From positions 872,501 through 936,500 of the forward strand of contig NZ_CP067087.1 of assembly GCF_016745095.1 (NCBI RefSeq): 64,000 bases of DNA, written 5' to 3'. The stretch is from Croceicoccus sp. YJ47. GTDB lineage: Bacteria; Pseudomonadota; Alphaproteobacteria; Sphingomonadales; Sphingomonadaceae. The notes beneath the pieces were generated by a model. It was not told where the DNA came from. It did no database searches and saw only the letters and a program-made list of their open reading frames with translations. This document shows, one piece after another, positions 35,670 through 44,852 of this stretch. A program made the position numbers and the translations under genes. Each line of letters starts with the position of its first letter. Within the stretch, counting starts at the first letter, position 1.

Positions 35670-37360
35670 CGGTTCATTCCTGTCTGCGGTGCCGCCGTCG
35701 TCCCGGCTGGCGGGCTTGCATCCCGGCCCGGAATGGCCGCGACCAGTTCGCGCGTGTAGTCCGACCGGGGCGACATGAAGATTTGCGAGGGTGCCCCATA
35801 TTCCACGACGCGCCCCTTCTGCATCACCGCGATTTCGTCGCAGATCTGGCTCGCCACCCGAAGATCGTGGGTGATGAAGATCATCGCCACCCCGGTTTCG
35901 CGCTGGATCTCTTCCAGAAGTTGCAGGATCTGGGCCTGGATCGACACGTCGAGCGCCGACACCGCCTCGTCCGCGATCAGCAGCTTGGGCTTGAACATCA
36001 ACGCGCGCGCGATGCCCACGCGCTGCCTCTGCCCGCCGGAAAATTCGTGCGGATAACGGTCATACGCGCCGGGATCGAGGCCGACATGCTCGAGCAGCGC
36101 CATCGCCTGCCGGCGCGCCTCGTCCTGCTCCATGCCATGCGCGACGGGGCCGACCGTCAGGCTGTACCCGATCGTCGCGCGCGGATTGAGCGAGGCGAAC
36201 GGATCCTGGAAAATCATCTGGATCTTCGTGCGCAGCGGCTTGAATTCACGCTCCGAAAGGCCTGCGATGTCGCGCCCCTCGAACAGGATCCTGCCCCCGT
36301 CATTGTCGAGCAGCTTGATCAGCACCCGGCCGAGCGACGACTTGCCCGAACCGCTTTCCCCGACCACGCCCAGCGTGCGCCCCGGCGCCAGTTCGAACGA
36401 GATGTCGTTGACCGCGGTCACGATGCGCGGCGGCTGAAACAGGCCGCGCGCGCTGCGGTAGGTCTTCATCAAGCCTTCGACCTGCAGGAGCTGCGTTCCG
36501 CCTGTCGCCGCCGCATGGCTGTCGCGGTCGCCGCTGCGCAGCCTCGGCACGGCGGCGATCAGCTGCTTCGTATAAGGATGGCCCGGCGCATTCAGCACCT
36601 TGTCCGCCAGGCCGCGCTCCACGATGCGGCCTTTTTCCATCACCACCACCTCGTCGGCGATTTCGGCCACGACGCCGAAATCGTGCGTGATGAACATGAC
36701 GCTCATGCCCTTGCGCTGCTGAATCTCGCGAATGAGCGCGAGAATCTGCGCCTGTGTCGTCACGTCGAGCGCGGTCGTCGGCTCGTCCGCGATCAAAATC
36801 GCGGGTTCGAGCGCCAGCGCCATCGCGATCATCACGCGCTGACGCTGGCCGCCCGACAGACGGAAGGGATATTGGTGAAACATGACCTCGGGATCGGGCA
36901 GCCCCACCTCGTCGAGGAGGGACAGGGCCTTCTCCGCGCGCGATCGGGGCGATCCGACGTCATGCGCGGCCATGACCTCCTCGATCTGTTCGCCCACCGT
37001 CATCAGCGGGTTGAGCGCGGAAAGCGGATCCTGAAAGATCATCGACACGACCCGGCCGCGCAAAGCGCGCAGGCGGTCCGGGCCGAGATCGGTGATGTCC
37101 TCGCCATTGAGGATAATGCGGCCCGACATGATGCGCAGCGCCCGCGGCAGCAGGCCCATGATCGCATTGGCCGACACCGACTTGCCGGAGCCCGATTCCC
37201 CGATGATGCACAGGATCTTGCCGCGCGGAAGATCGAAGGAGACGTCGTCGACCGCGTGCAGCCGGTCCATGCCCGCGGGCAGGGCCACCTGCAGATCGCG
37301 CACGGACAGCGCGACCGGACCGGGCGTTTCTGGCTCCACACTTCCAACCATTCGGTCCAT
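35666..37360 (-). CDS. Fused dual ATPase of the peptide ABC transporter (DppD-DppF type)
   Basis: One chain carries two ABC ATPase domains. The first has Walker A GESGSGKSVSANAIMGL (about 55), signature LSGGQRQRVMIAMAL and Walker B LIADEPTTALDVTTQ. The second has GESGSGKSSLGRVLIKLL (about 350), FSGGQRQRVGIARAL and LIADEAVSALDVSIQ. Each domain ends with the oligopeptide-transporter region (GHPYTKQLIAAVP and RSDYTRELVAAIPG). The start is the ATG at 37360 or at 37351; AAGGGGA upstream fits 37351 slightly better. It is the first gene of a five-gene operon (ATPase, binding protein, two permeases, GNAT). Confidence 0.9.
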   Translation of the reverse strand: MDRMVGSVEPETPGPVALSVRDLQVALPAGMDRLHAVDDVSFDLPRGKILCIIGESGSGKSVSANAIMGLLPRALRIMSGRIILNGEDITDLGPDRLRALRGRVVSMIFQDPLSALNPLMTVGEQIEEVMAAHDVGSPRSRAEKALSLLDEVGLPDPEVMFHQYPFRLSGGQRQRVMIAMALALEPAILIADEPTTALDVTTQAQILALIREIQQRKGMSVMFITHDFGVVAEIADEVVVMEKGRIVERGLADKVLNAPGHPYTKQLIAAVPRLRSGDRDSHAAATGGTQLLQVEGLMKTYRSARGLFQPPRIVTAVNDISFELAPGRTLGVVGESGSGKSSLGRVLIKLLDNDGGRILFEGRDIAGLSEREFKPLRTKIQMIFQDPFASLNPRATIGYSLTVGPVAHGMEQDEARRQAMALLEHVGLDPGAYDRYPHEFSGGQRQRVGIARALMFKPKLLIADEAVSALDVSIQAQILQLLEEIQRETGVAMIFITHDLRVASQICDEIAVMQKGRVVEYGAPSQIFMSPRSDYTRELVAAIPGRDASPPAGTTAAPQTGMNR

Positions 37361-37919
37361 TCCCCTTAGCGTAGCGGCGCGGGCGCCGGCGGTTGACGTT
37401 GGATTCCCGCAGCAGCCGGACAAATCCGGTTTCCGGTCATCACCGCCGCGTAAACGACCGGACGGTGCCGGTGCGTTTCTCCGGAAAAAGGGCAATTGCG
37501 TGCCCGTGTCCCCGGCGGCGTCGATCGACCTTTTGCCTTTTTCACCCCGTTCGCGGCGAATCCCGCCGTCCCGTCAGGCCGCCTTGACCCTGAGCATGAG
37601 TTTGAAGCGTCTGCCGCGCCATTTTGATCAAATGTTCGCGGCGTGGCAGCAGGAAATATTGTAATCCGATTGCAACTTGGCATTTCCTCGGCCCGCGGCC
37701 CCGTCAAGCACCCCGGCGAGCGAAAGAAACCCGGCTGCGCGCCGCATTCGAAACGGGTGCGGGTTCCGCGCCCGTGGGCCGGTCGCTGTCACCAAACGCC
37801 AAATCGGAGCCGGGATTCGCGCGAATCGGATGAAATTCGCGCGATATTCGACATCACCTGCCGCCCGCCGCAGGGGAATGTTCCGTCAGCATGTCATTAT
37901 TCACGGGGGTCAAGATCCG
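37361..37919. promoter_or_regulatory. Divergent promoter region with tandem ATTCGCGCGA repeats
   Basis: No gene is supported in these 559 bp between the ABC operon and the FAD oxidase. The palindrome GATTCGCGCGAATC (37814-37827) is followed by a second copy of ATTCGCGCGA at 37835, exactly 20 bp (two helical turns) from the first at 37815. This is about 85 bp upstream of the oxidase ATG. Such same-face repeats suit a dimeric or Lrp-type regulator. An AT-rich stretch near 37625-37690 could hold a promoter. Confidence 0.5.
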
Positions 37920-39242
37920 ATGTCACCGTTTGTCGAACGCATAGACAGCGACGAGACGCTGCCCGCATCCGCCGATGTCGTCATCGTGGGGGGCGGAATC
38001 GTCGGTGTTACCGCGGCCTATTTCCTCGCGCGGCGGGGCATTTCGGTCGCGCTCATCGAAAAGGGCCATGTCGCCTGCGAACAGTCGAGCCGCAACTGGG
38101 GCTGGTGCCGGCAGCAGAACCGCGACGCGCGCGAACTGCCGCTGTCGTCGGTGGCGATGCGGCTGTGGGACGAATTCAGCAACGATCTCGAACACGATGT
38201 CGGCTTTCGCCGCTGCGGCCTCGTCTATGCGACCGATAACGAGGCGCAGCTCGCGGGCTGGTCGGACTGGCAGCCCTATGGCCTCGATCATGGGGTCGAT
38301 ACCCGCCTGCTGAGTGCCGAGGAGGTGCGCAAGCTGATTCCCGAAGCGGGGCGCAAGTGGATCGGCGGCGTCGCCTCCCCCGACGATGGGAAGGCCGAAC
38401 CCGCCATCGCCGGGCCCGCGATCGCCATGGGCGCGCGGGCACACGGTGCAACCATTCATCAGAACTGCGCCGCCCGTGCGCTCGACGTCGAGAATGGCCG
38501 GGTCGTCGGCGTGCATACGGAAAAAGGGCTGATCCGGGCGAACGCCGTGCTGTGTGCCGCGGGCGCGTGGGCCTCGCGTTTCCTGCGCCCCCACGGCATC
38601 AATTTCCCGCAGGCCGGCGTCCGGCAGACGGCGGTGCGCACCAAGCCGACCGCCGATGTCGGCGCGTGCCTCTATGCGCCCGATTTCGCGATGACGCGCC
38701 GCCTCGACGGCAGCTACACCCTCGCGATCAGCGGCAAGGCCACGATCGACCTGACGCCGCAGGGCATACGCTATGCCCGCGAGTTCGTGCCGCAGTTCAT
38801 GCGCCGGCTGAAGAATGTCAGGCTGGCGGTCGGTCCGTCCTTCGTGACGGGGCCGGAATCGCTGCTCTCGGTGCTGAGGAACGACGAGACGATCTTCGAA
38901 CGCACCCGTGTGCTCGACCCCGCGCCGCAGCAATGGCTGGTGCGCAAGATCATGGCCAATGTCGGCGCCGCCTTCCCGCAATTCGCGAACATGGAACTCG
39001 TCGGATCGTGGGGCGCGCTGGTCGATTGTTCGCCCGATGCGGTCCCGGTGATCTCGAAAACGGATGGACTGGACGGGCTCGTGCTGGCGGCGGGGTGTTC
39101 GGGCCATGGCTTCGGCATGGGGCCGGGGATCGGTCTGCTGGCATCGGAGCTGCTGACCGATGCCGACACCTGCGTCGATCCGCGGCCGTTCCGCCTCTCC
39201 CGCCTGGTGGACGGGTCGCCGCTCGACATCGGCGGGCTGTGA
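37920..39242 (+). CDS. FAD-dependent amino-acid oxidoreductase (DAO family), paralog 2
   Basis: A 440-residue flavoprotein with VVIVGGGIVGVTAAYFLARR (about 20-39), the block CEQSSRNWGWCRQQNRD and the C-terminal FAD site CSGHGFGMGPGIGLLASE. It is a paralog of the gene at 20181-21500 over its full length. I placed the start at the ATG at 37920, matching the paralog; longer in-frame starts run through the repeat-bearing promoter region. It is transcribed away from the peptide transporter operon, hinting that transported peptides or amino acids are its source of substrate. Confidence 0.88.
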   Translation: MSPFVERIDSDETLPASADVVIVGGGIVGVTAAYFLARRGISVALIEKGHVACEQSSRNWGWCRQQNRDARELPLSSVAMRLWDEFSNDLEHDVGFRRCGLVYATDNEAQLAGWSDWQPYGLDHGVDTRLLSAEEVRKLIPEAGRKWIGGVASPDDGKAEPAIAGPAIAMGARAHGATIHQNCAARALDVENGRVVGVHTEKGLIRANAVLCAAGAWASRFLRPHGINFPQAGVRQTAVRTKPTADVGACLYAPDFAMTRRLDGSYTLAISGKATIDLTPQGIRYAREFVPQFMRRLKNVRLAVGPSFVTGPESLLSVLRNDETIFERTRVLDPAPQQWLVRKIMANVGAAFPQFANMELVGSWGALVDCSPDAVPVISKTDGLDGLVLAAGCSGHGFGMGPGIGLLASELLTDADTCVDPRPFRLSRLVDGSPLDIGGL

Positions 39243-39296
39243 TCGGCGCGCGGGCGGGGATGTTTCCCGGCCCGCGATGCATGCGCCCTGTGTGTA

Positions 39297-39328
39297 GGCC
39301 CGGCCAGCCCCTCGGGGTCAGCCGGGCC
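39297..39328. terminator. Hairpin between convergent oxidase and cupin genes
   Basis: GGCCCGGC / GCCGGGCC with a 16-base interior that can itself pair (CCCC/GGGG). No long T run on either side, so strength is uncertain. Confidence 0.55.
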
Positions 39329-39336
39329 GGATCATA

Positions 39337-40050
39337 TCAGGCCGCGGGACGGAACAGCGAATAGATCTTTGCCACATCGACCTGGCTGTCCCAGGTGCAT
39401 TCGGCGCCCTTCTCGATGATGAAAATGTCACCTTTGGAGAAAGTCGCGCTGGTGCCCACCGCATCGGTGAAGGTCACCTCGCCTGCGAGCAGGTGCATCA
39501 GCTCGGTATGGTGGAAGAAGATCGCCCTTCGCGTATAGGGCGTGGAGTCCCACACGCCGCAGCTGTATTGCCCGTCCTCGGACAGGAAATGATTGTTGGA
39601 CCGGCACGACGGCCTGTCGGAGAGCAGCACATCGTCCGCAGGCGGGTTGGACGCCGTCAGCGCAGCGCCATTGTCGATCTTCACGATCCGCGGCGGGCCG
39701 CCTTCCCCGCCGGGATAGGACATGCCGATGAGGGTCGCGTCGGCATCCGCGGTCCAGGCAAACGGCGTGCCGCGGGCGATCACCGCGCCTTCGCCTGTTG
39801 CAAGCGCGACCTCTCCGTCCGGCCCGGTCAGCGTCACCGCGCCCTCCGCGACCAGCACGAACAGGTCGCCGCCGGGCGCATCGGCATCGGCTCCGCCTGC
39901 GGAGAGCGCGATCCCCTTGACCGTGCAGGGACCGGCGTCGAGAGCGAACTCGGTCGCGCCCGTGCCGAACGGGTCGTCACGGTCGCGCGGTGCCGCCTTC
40001 GCCAGCGCCTTGAGGTCGATGAAGCTGGGGCAGGTGGTCATTGTCGTCAT
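39337..40050 (-). CDS. Cupin protein with DUF861-type C-terminal domain
   Basis: A 237-residue double cupin. The first half (LFVLVAEGAVTLTGPDGE, then GEGAVIARGTPFAW) is one barrel; the second (HHTELMHLLAGEVTFTDAVG, FSKGDIFIIEKGAECTWDSQ) is a DUF861 cupin with a histidine and glutamate set for metal. DUF861 proteins are related to ureidoglycine aminohydrolase and often accompany FAD amino-acid oxidases. The start is the ATG at 40050; longer frames are artefacts. Function is not certain. Confidence 0.8.
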   Translation of the reverse strand: MTTMTTCPSFIDLKALAKAAPRDRDDPFGTGATEFALDAGPCTVKGIALSAGGADADAPGGDLFVLVAEGAVTLTGPDGEVALATGEGAVIARGTPFAWTADADATLIGMSYPGGEGGPPRIVKIDNGAALTASNPPADDVLLSDRPSCRSNNHFLSEDGQYSCGVWDSTPYTRRAIFFHHTELMHLLAGEVTFTDAVGTSATFSKGDIFIIEKGAECTWDSQVDVAKIYSLFRPAA

Positions 40051-40190
40051 GCTTTGCTGTCCTTTCGAAGGGAATCGATACGTGCGCGAGGCACACGCCC
40101 ACCCGCCCCGCTTTGACGCACGGGCACGGGCACGGGTGCGGCGCGATCGAAAAAAGATGCGCGCCCCCGTCGGGACGCGCGCATCGGTTG

Positions 40191-41399
40191 TCAGAAATAT
40201 TTGAGCCAGGTGATGTCCCGCCGGCGACGCTTCAGCCGCGCGTACCAGACGGTCGGGAAATACAGCACCACGAGCATGATCGGATACCAGGCAAGCACCC
40301 AGTGGTAATTGTCGAACATGTAGGCGCCGCCGTTGTTCGGCCCCCAGATCCCGAGCGCGCTGTGATACAGGATGCGCAGCACGGTCAGGTGCAGAAGATA
40401 GAAGAACATCGGCGCCGCACCAAAGATCGCGATGGCACCCACCAGTCCGGTATCCTCGATCTTCTCGAACAGGACCAGCAGCAGGGCCCCGCCGCCCAGC
40501 GTGGGCAGGAGGAACAGCAGCGAGGGCGGATATTTCGTCATCGAGATGAAGCTGATCACGCTGCGCACCGAATTGCCTTCGGTCATGAACCACGGCTTGT
40601 CGCCGTAGATGTTGAGCGTGCGGAGCAGGATGAACGCTGCGATCATGCCGAAACCCAGGATCAGCAGATTGCGATTGCGCTGCTCGGCCGGGTATTCGGG
40701 CCGGAACCACGCCCCCGCGACATAGCCCAGCGAAATGACGCCCAGCCATGGCAGGATCGGATAGGTCGTCTTGGCGACGAAACCGAACGGCAGGTCGATC
40801 ACGTCACGCTGATAAAGGATGGCCCACAGCGGGAATGCCGGGTTCTCGGCCGTCAGGCGCACGGGGTCGAGCAGGTTGTGGAAGCACAGCATGCCGATGC
40901 CGAACGCGATGAGCGCCGGCCGCGGGAGCCGCATCAGCCCGGCGAGCGCGATCATGGAAATGCCGATCGCCCAGATCACCTGCAGCCAGAACGTCGGCTG
41001 CGGCACGATGCCCCAGTAGAGCGGCGAGAGATAGACAAGCTCGATCACGATCAGCAGCGCGCCGCGCTTGAGGAGATAGGAGGTCGTTTCCTCGACCGTG
41101 TGGTTCAGGCTGTAGAGATAGACGCCAAGCCCGGTGAGAGCGACGAAGATGGGCGCGCAGAAGCTTACCGCAAAACGCGCGAAACCCAGCGCCGGGATAA
41201 CCGTCGATGCATCGATCGGATCGGCCACGATGTAATTGACGAACCAGGTTTCTCGAAGATGGTCGAGCAACATGAGGATCATGACGAAACCGCGTAGCGC
41301 GTCGATATTGGCCAGACGCGCCTTCGCCTTGACGTTGGTTTGCCCTGCGGCCGGTGGCGCGCTTGCCGGCATTGATATGCTAGTTGCCATCATTCGCAT
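40191..41399 (-). CDS. DUF1624 (HGSNAT-like) membrane acyltransferase
   Basis: A 402-residue protein with about ten membrane helices. The N-terminal segment IDALRGFVMILMLLDHLRET carries the arginine and histidine conserved in the DUF1624/heparan-alpha-glucosaminide N-acetyltransferase catalytic domain. Such proteins move acyl groups onto sugars or amines across the membrane. It stands alone on the minus strand between the cupin and RidA genes, with gaps of about 140 bp on each side. Substrate unknown. Confidence 0.82.
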   Translation of the reverse strand: MRMMATSISMPASAPPAAGQTNVKAKARLANIDALRGFVMILMLLDHLRETWFVNYIVADPIDASTVIPALGFARFAVSFCAPIFVALTGLGVYLYSLNHTVEETTSYLLKRGALLIVIELVYLSPLYWGIVPQPTFWLQVIWAIGISMIALAGLMRLPRPALIAFGIGMLCFHNLLDPVRLTAENPAFPLWAILYQRDVIDLPFGFVAKTTYPILPWLGVISLGYVAGAWFRPEYPAEQRNRNLLILGFGMIAAFILLRTLNIYGDKPWFMTEGNSVRSVISFISMTKYPPSLLFLLPTLGGGALLLVLFEKIEDTGLVGAIAIFGAAPMFFYLLHLTVLRILYHSALGIWGPNNGGAYMFDNYHWVLAWYPIMLVVLYFPTVWYARLKRRRRDITWLKYF

Positions 41400-41542
41400 C
41401 CGTTACAGTGATCGCTGATCCGATGCATGGTGACCGATGCCGGGCCAACAGGATATGTTAGTTTGCAAGGAATCTGGTCGATTGTTCCAAAATTCACCAT
41501 GCCAATGGCAGTAAGTTCCGCGGACGGGAATGACCGCCGCGT

Positions 41543-41932
41543 TCAGCCGCCTTGCCCGAGCATCGCGACCGCGTCGACTTCCACGAGATAGCCGTAATGC
41601 AGCTCCGCCACCGGCACCACGGTGCGGGCCGGGCGCGCATCGCCCAGCATCGCGCCATACACATCGTTGAACGCGGGCCAGTTTTCGACCCCGCAGATAT
41701 AGGCAGAGACCCGCACCAGATCCGCCGGCGAACCGCCTGCCGCGTCGAGCACGCCGAGCATGTTGGCGATGGCCTGCCGGGCCTGCGCGGCGAAACCCAT
41801 GTCGTCGAGCGGCGCCCGGTCCGGCCGGATCGGAAGCTGTCCGGAGATATAGAGCGTCTGCCCCGCCCGAACGCCTTGCGAATAGGCGCCGGCGGGGGCG
41901 GGGGCCTTGTCGGTTTCGATGATTTTGCGCAT
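41543..41932 (-). CDS. RidA family enamine/imine deaminase
   Basis: A 129-residue Rid protein: APAGAYSQGVRAGQTLYISG (about 10-30), then the conserved VSAYICGVENWPAFNDVYG and the arginine in ARPARTVVPVAEL. RidA members hydrolyse reactive enamines and imines released by PLP dehydratases. It is 8 bp downstream of a DSD1-family dehydratase-like gene, a logical match. The ATG at 41932 has AAGGAAAG upstream and is preferred over the longer frame from 41965. Confidence 0.9.
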   Translation of the reverse strand: MRKIIETDKAPAPAGAYSQGVRAGQTLYISGQLPIRPDRAPLDDMGFAAQARQAIANMLGVLDAAGGSPADLVRVSAYICGVENWPAFNDVYGAMLGDARPARTVVPVAELHYGYLVEVDAVAMLGQGG

Positions 41933-41940
41933 GTCTTTCC

Positions 41941-43119
41941 TTACCATCCCGCGAACCGTTGCCATTCCGCCTCGACCGCGTGGCTTTCGCCGCGCACCAC
42001 GTGATACGATCCATGCTGCGCGCCGGTTGCGCAGGCGTGGTTGGGAAGGATGCGCACCCTGTCGCCGATCTGCAGATCGGGCAGGACGGCATCCGATCCC
42101 TCGCGCACCGCGATGATCCCGTGTTCCTGGTTCGCGTCGACGAGGATCAGGTCGTCATAGGGAACGCCGTCGATGTCGCAGACCACGCCATAACCCTGAT
42201 CGACCGCTTGCTTCGCGGTTCCCCGGTCGCGCGACATCGCCATCCACCCCGCATCCACCAGGATCCATCCCTTGCGCGGCTGATGGCCGATCACGGTTCC
42301 CAGCACCGAGAGCGCGATGTCCTCCATGCGGCAGATACCGATGCCCGCCATGACGAGATCGAAGAAGACGAAGACCCCGGCGCGAACCTCGGTCACGCCA
42401 TCGAGATTGGCGGCATGATGCGCGGTCGGCGTGGAGCCGATGCTGACGACCGGGCAGGCATGGCCGAACTCGCGCAGGATCGTGGCGGCATCGACGACGG
42501 CCCGGCGCTCCTCTTCTGCACATTGCCTGAGCGCATCGTCTCCGCGCGCGGCATAGCTTCCGCCCGCATGGGTCAATACGCCGCGCAACTCTCCCCCGTC
42601 GGTCAACGCCGCGGCGATCGCGCCAAGGGTCTCCCGGTCACGCGGCAGCACGCCAGAGCGGTGGCCGTCGCAGTCTATCTCTATGAAGACCGGGATCGGC
42701 ATCTCCGCCTCGCGCGATGCGGCGGCCACCGCTTCGGCCTGCTCCACCGAATCCACCACGAGGGAAAGGTCGCAGCCCCCGCGGCGCACCGCCACGATCC
42801 TGTCGAGTTTGGATGGCGCGATGCCGACCGCATAGATGAGATCGGTAACGCCGGCCCCGGCAAAAAATTCCGCTTCGCGCAGGGTGGACACGGTCGCCGG
42901 CCCCTGCGGCGAGGACATCACCGCGTGCGCGACCGCGATCGACTTCGCCGTCTTGAGATGCGGGCGCAGCGTCACGCCGAACGGGTCGAGCCGCTCGCGC
43001 AGGCGGGCAACATTGCGCTCCATCCTGTCCGCGTCGAGGACGAGGCACGGCGTCTCGATCTGTGTCAGCGTCGTCTGGCCGGGCAGGTCCGTGTCGGCTG
43101 TGCGTACGGCTTCGCTCAT
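41941..43119 (-). CDS. DSD1-family PLP enzyme (D-serine / D-threo-hydroxyaspartate dehydratase or D-threonine aldolase type)
   Basis: A 392-residue fold-III PLP protein. The cofactor lysine is in LRPHLKTAKSIAVAHAV (about 52). The C-terminal domain carries the metal pair His and Cys in ILPNHACATGAQHGSY (about 355), typical of DSD1/D-threonine aldolase. The ATG at 43119 follows AGGAGAG. Members split or dehydrate D-hydroxy amino acids and need Zn2+ or Mn2+. Placement between an aldehyde dehydrogenase and RidA suits either chemistry: an aldolase would feed the dehydrogenase, a dehydratase would feed RidA. Confidence 0.85.
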   Translation of the reverse strand: MSEAVRTADTDLPGQTTLTQIETPCLVLDADRMERNVARLRERLDPFGVTLRPHLKTAKSIAVAHAVMSSPQGPATVSTLREAEFFAGAGVTDLIYAVGIAPSKLDRIVAVRRGGCDLSLVVDSVEQAEAVAAASREAEMPIPVFIEIDCDGHRSGVLPRDRETLGAIAAALTDGGELRGVLTHAGGSYAARGDDALRQCAEEERRAVVDAATILREFGHACPVVSIGSTPTAHHAANLDGVTEVRAGVFVFFDLVMAGIGICRMEDIALSVLGTVIGHQPRKGWILVDAGWMAMSRDRGTAKQAVDQGYGVVCDIDGVPYDDLILVDANQEHGIIAVREGSDAVLPDLQIGDRVRILPNHACATGAQHGSYHVVRGESHAVEAEWQRFAGW

Positions 43120-43162
43120 TCGTGCTCTCCTGCTGCGTCCGGGCGCGCGGAGATGGCGCGGC

Positions 43163-44602
43163 TCATGACGGGAAATACCCCAGCATGGCCTTCGTCTCGA
43201 GATATTCCTCGAACCCGAACACGCCATATTCGCGCCCGTTGCCGGACTGCTTGTAGCCACCGAAGGCCGCATGCGCGTCCCACGCGGGCAGGTTGATATG
43301 AACCTGCCCCGCCCGGATTTGCCGCGCGACGCGCCGCGCACGGTCGAGATCGGCCGATTGCACATGCGCGCCGAGGCCGTAGCAGGTGTCGTTGGCGATG
43401 CGGATGGCATCCTCCTCGTCCCGGTAGGGCACGAGGCACAGGACAGGCCCGAAGATTTCCTCGCTCGCGATGCGCATGTCCATCGACACGCCGGAGAAAA
43501 TCGTGGCCCTGGCATAAAACCCGCGGGTCAGCCCGTCGGGCCGCCCGGTCCCGCCGCACACGACCCTGGCGCCTTCGGCAATGCCCATTTCGATCATCGC
43601 CTGCACCTTGTCGAATTGCGGGCGATTGGCGAGCGGACCCATCAGCGTATTCTCGTCCGCAGGATCGCCGACGGTCATCGCCTCCGCCGCGGCGACGGCG
43701 AGCGCCTCGACCTCGGCGAGCCGGTCGCGGGGGACGAGCATGCGGGTCGGCGCGCTGCACGATTGGCCGGCATTGCGCATCGCGGACGCCACGCCGGGCG
43801 CGACGACATTCGCGAAATCGGCATCGTCGAGCAGGATATTCGGCGATTTGCCGCCCAGCTCCTGCGTGACGCGCTTGACCGTGGGCGCGGCGGCCATCGC
43901 GACCTCGACCCCCGCGCGGGTCGATCCGGTGATCGAGACCATGTCCACGTCCGCGTGGCGGGAGAGCGCCGCGCCCACATCGGGCCCAGCCCCCATGACC
44001 ATGTTAAACACCCCAGCGGGCACGCCGGCATCGTCGAGCACCTGCGCGAAGATCTGCGCGCTGAGCGGGGAGAGTTCGCTGGGCTTGAGCACCATGGTGC
44101 ACCCGGTCGCCAGCGCCGGGGCGACCTTTGCGGTCATCTGGTACAGCGGCCAGTTCCATGGCGTGATGAGGGTGCACACGCCGATGGGTTCGCGCGCGAT
44201 CGCGGTGGTGCCTTGCCGGCGCAGGAAATCGAAACGGTCGAGCACCTCGATCGCGGCGCGGACATGCGCGATGCCGAACGGCACCTGCGCCGCGCGGGAA
44301 AACCCGATGGCGCAGCCCATCTCGCGCGTGATCGCCTGCGCGATGTCCTCCGCGCGCTCGTCCAGCAGTTCGGCAATCCTGCGCAGCAGCGCCGCCCGCT
44401 CACCGGGATCGGTGGCCGAAAACGCGGGAAAGGCCGCGCGCGCCGCCGCGACGGCCCGGTCGACATCGGCAATGCTGCCCAATGTGACCGTGCCGATCTG
44501 CGCTTCGCTGGCGGGGTCGATAATGGGAACGGCGCTGGATGCCCCGGCGGGCGCGACCCATTCGCCGCCGATATAGAACCTGTCGCAATCTGGCGTTTTC
44601 AT
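43163..44602 (-). CDS. NAD-dependent aldehyde dehydrogenase
   Basis: A 479-residue ALDH: TPWNWPLYQMTAKVAPAL (about 152), SITGSTRAG (about 230), the general base in QELGGKSPNILLDD (about 255) and the catalytic cysteine in NAGQSCSAPTRMLV (about 290). The C-terminal FGGYKQSGNGREYG is also typical. It is first in the operon ALDH, DSD1-type enzyme, RidA. The ATG at 44602 removes a spurious extension to 44665. The aldehyde substrate is not readable; glycolaldehyde or acetaldehyde from a D-threonine-type aldolase would fit. Confidence 0.88.
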   Translation of the reverse strand: MKTPDCDRFYIGGEWVAPAGASSAVPIIDPASEAQIGTVTLGSIADVDRAVAAARAAFPAFSATDPGERAALLRRIAELLDERAEDIAQAITREMGCAIGFSRAAQVPFGIAHVRAAIEVLDRFDFLRRQGTTAIAREPIGVCTLITPWNWPLYQMTAKVAPALATGCTMVLKPSELSPLSAQIFAQVLDDAGVPAGVFNMVMGAGPDVGAALSRHADVDMVSITGSTRAGVEVAMAAAPTVKRVTQELGGKSPNILLDDADFANVVAPGVASAMRNAGQSCSAPTRMLVPRDRLAEVEALAVAAAEAMTVGDPADENTLMGPLANRPQFDKVQAMIEMGIAEGARVVCGGTGRPDGLTRGFYARATIFSGVSMDMRIASEEIFGPVLCLVPYRDEEDAIRIANDTCYGLGAHVQSADLDRARRVARQIRAGQVHINLPAWDAHAAFGGYKQSGNGREYGVFGFEEYLETKAMLGYFPS

Positions 44603-44716
44603 CGGAATTCTGCCCTGTTCGGACGAGGGCGCCGGGTTCGGATACCCGATCATGGCCCGCGACATGGGTGGGAATGCCGATGAAAACTACGAAGCGTCGC
44701 GACACGCCTCAAGCCC

Positions 44717-44736
44717 GGTGTGGATGGCCCCACACC
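44717..44736. promoter_or_regulatory. Inverted repeat upstream of the ALDH-DSD1-RidA operon
   Basis: GGTGTGG ATGGCC CCACACC, perfect 7-bp arms with 6-base spacer, about 115 bp upstream of the ALDH start on the minus strand. A candidate operator. Confidence 0.45.
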
Positions 44737-44811
44737 ACGATCTGCTCTTTTTTGCGGGGCTGACGTCATATTGTTCGGCGGCGGCGTCCGCCGGAACGCT
44801 GCGCCGAACCG

Positions 44812-44844
44812 CCGCGGCCTGCCCTGTACCGGGGCAGGCCGCGG
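44812..44844 (-). terminator. Hairpin after the C-deglycosidase-like pair
   Basis: CCGCGGCCTGCCC / GGGCAGGCCGCGG, perfect 13-bp stem with a 7-base loop, 8 bp past the beta-subunit stop. No T run, so it may need Rho or act mainly in mRNA stability. Confidence 0.6.
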
Positions 44845-44852
44845 CGCGGTCT

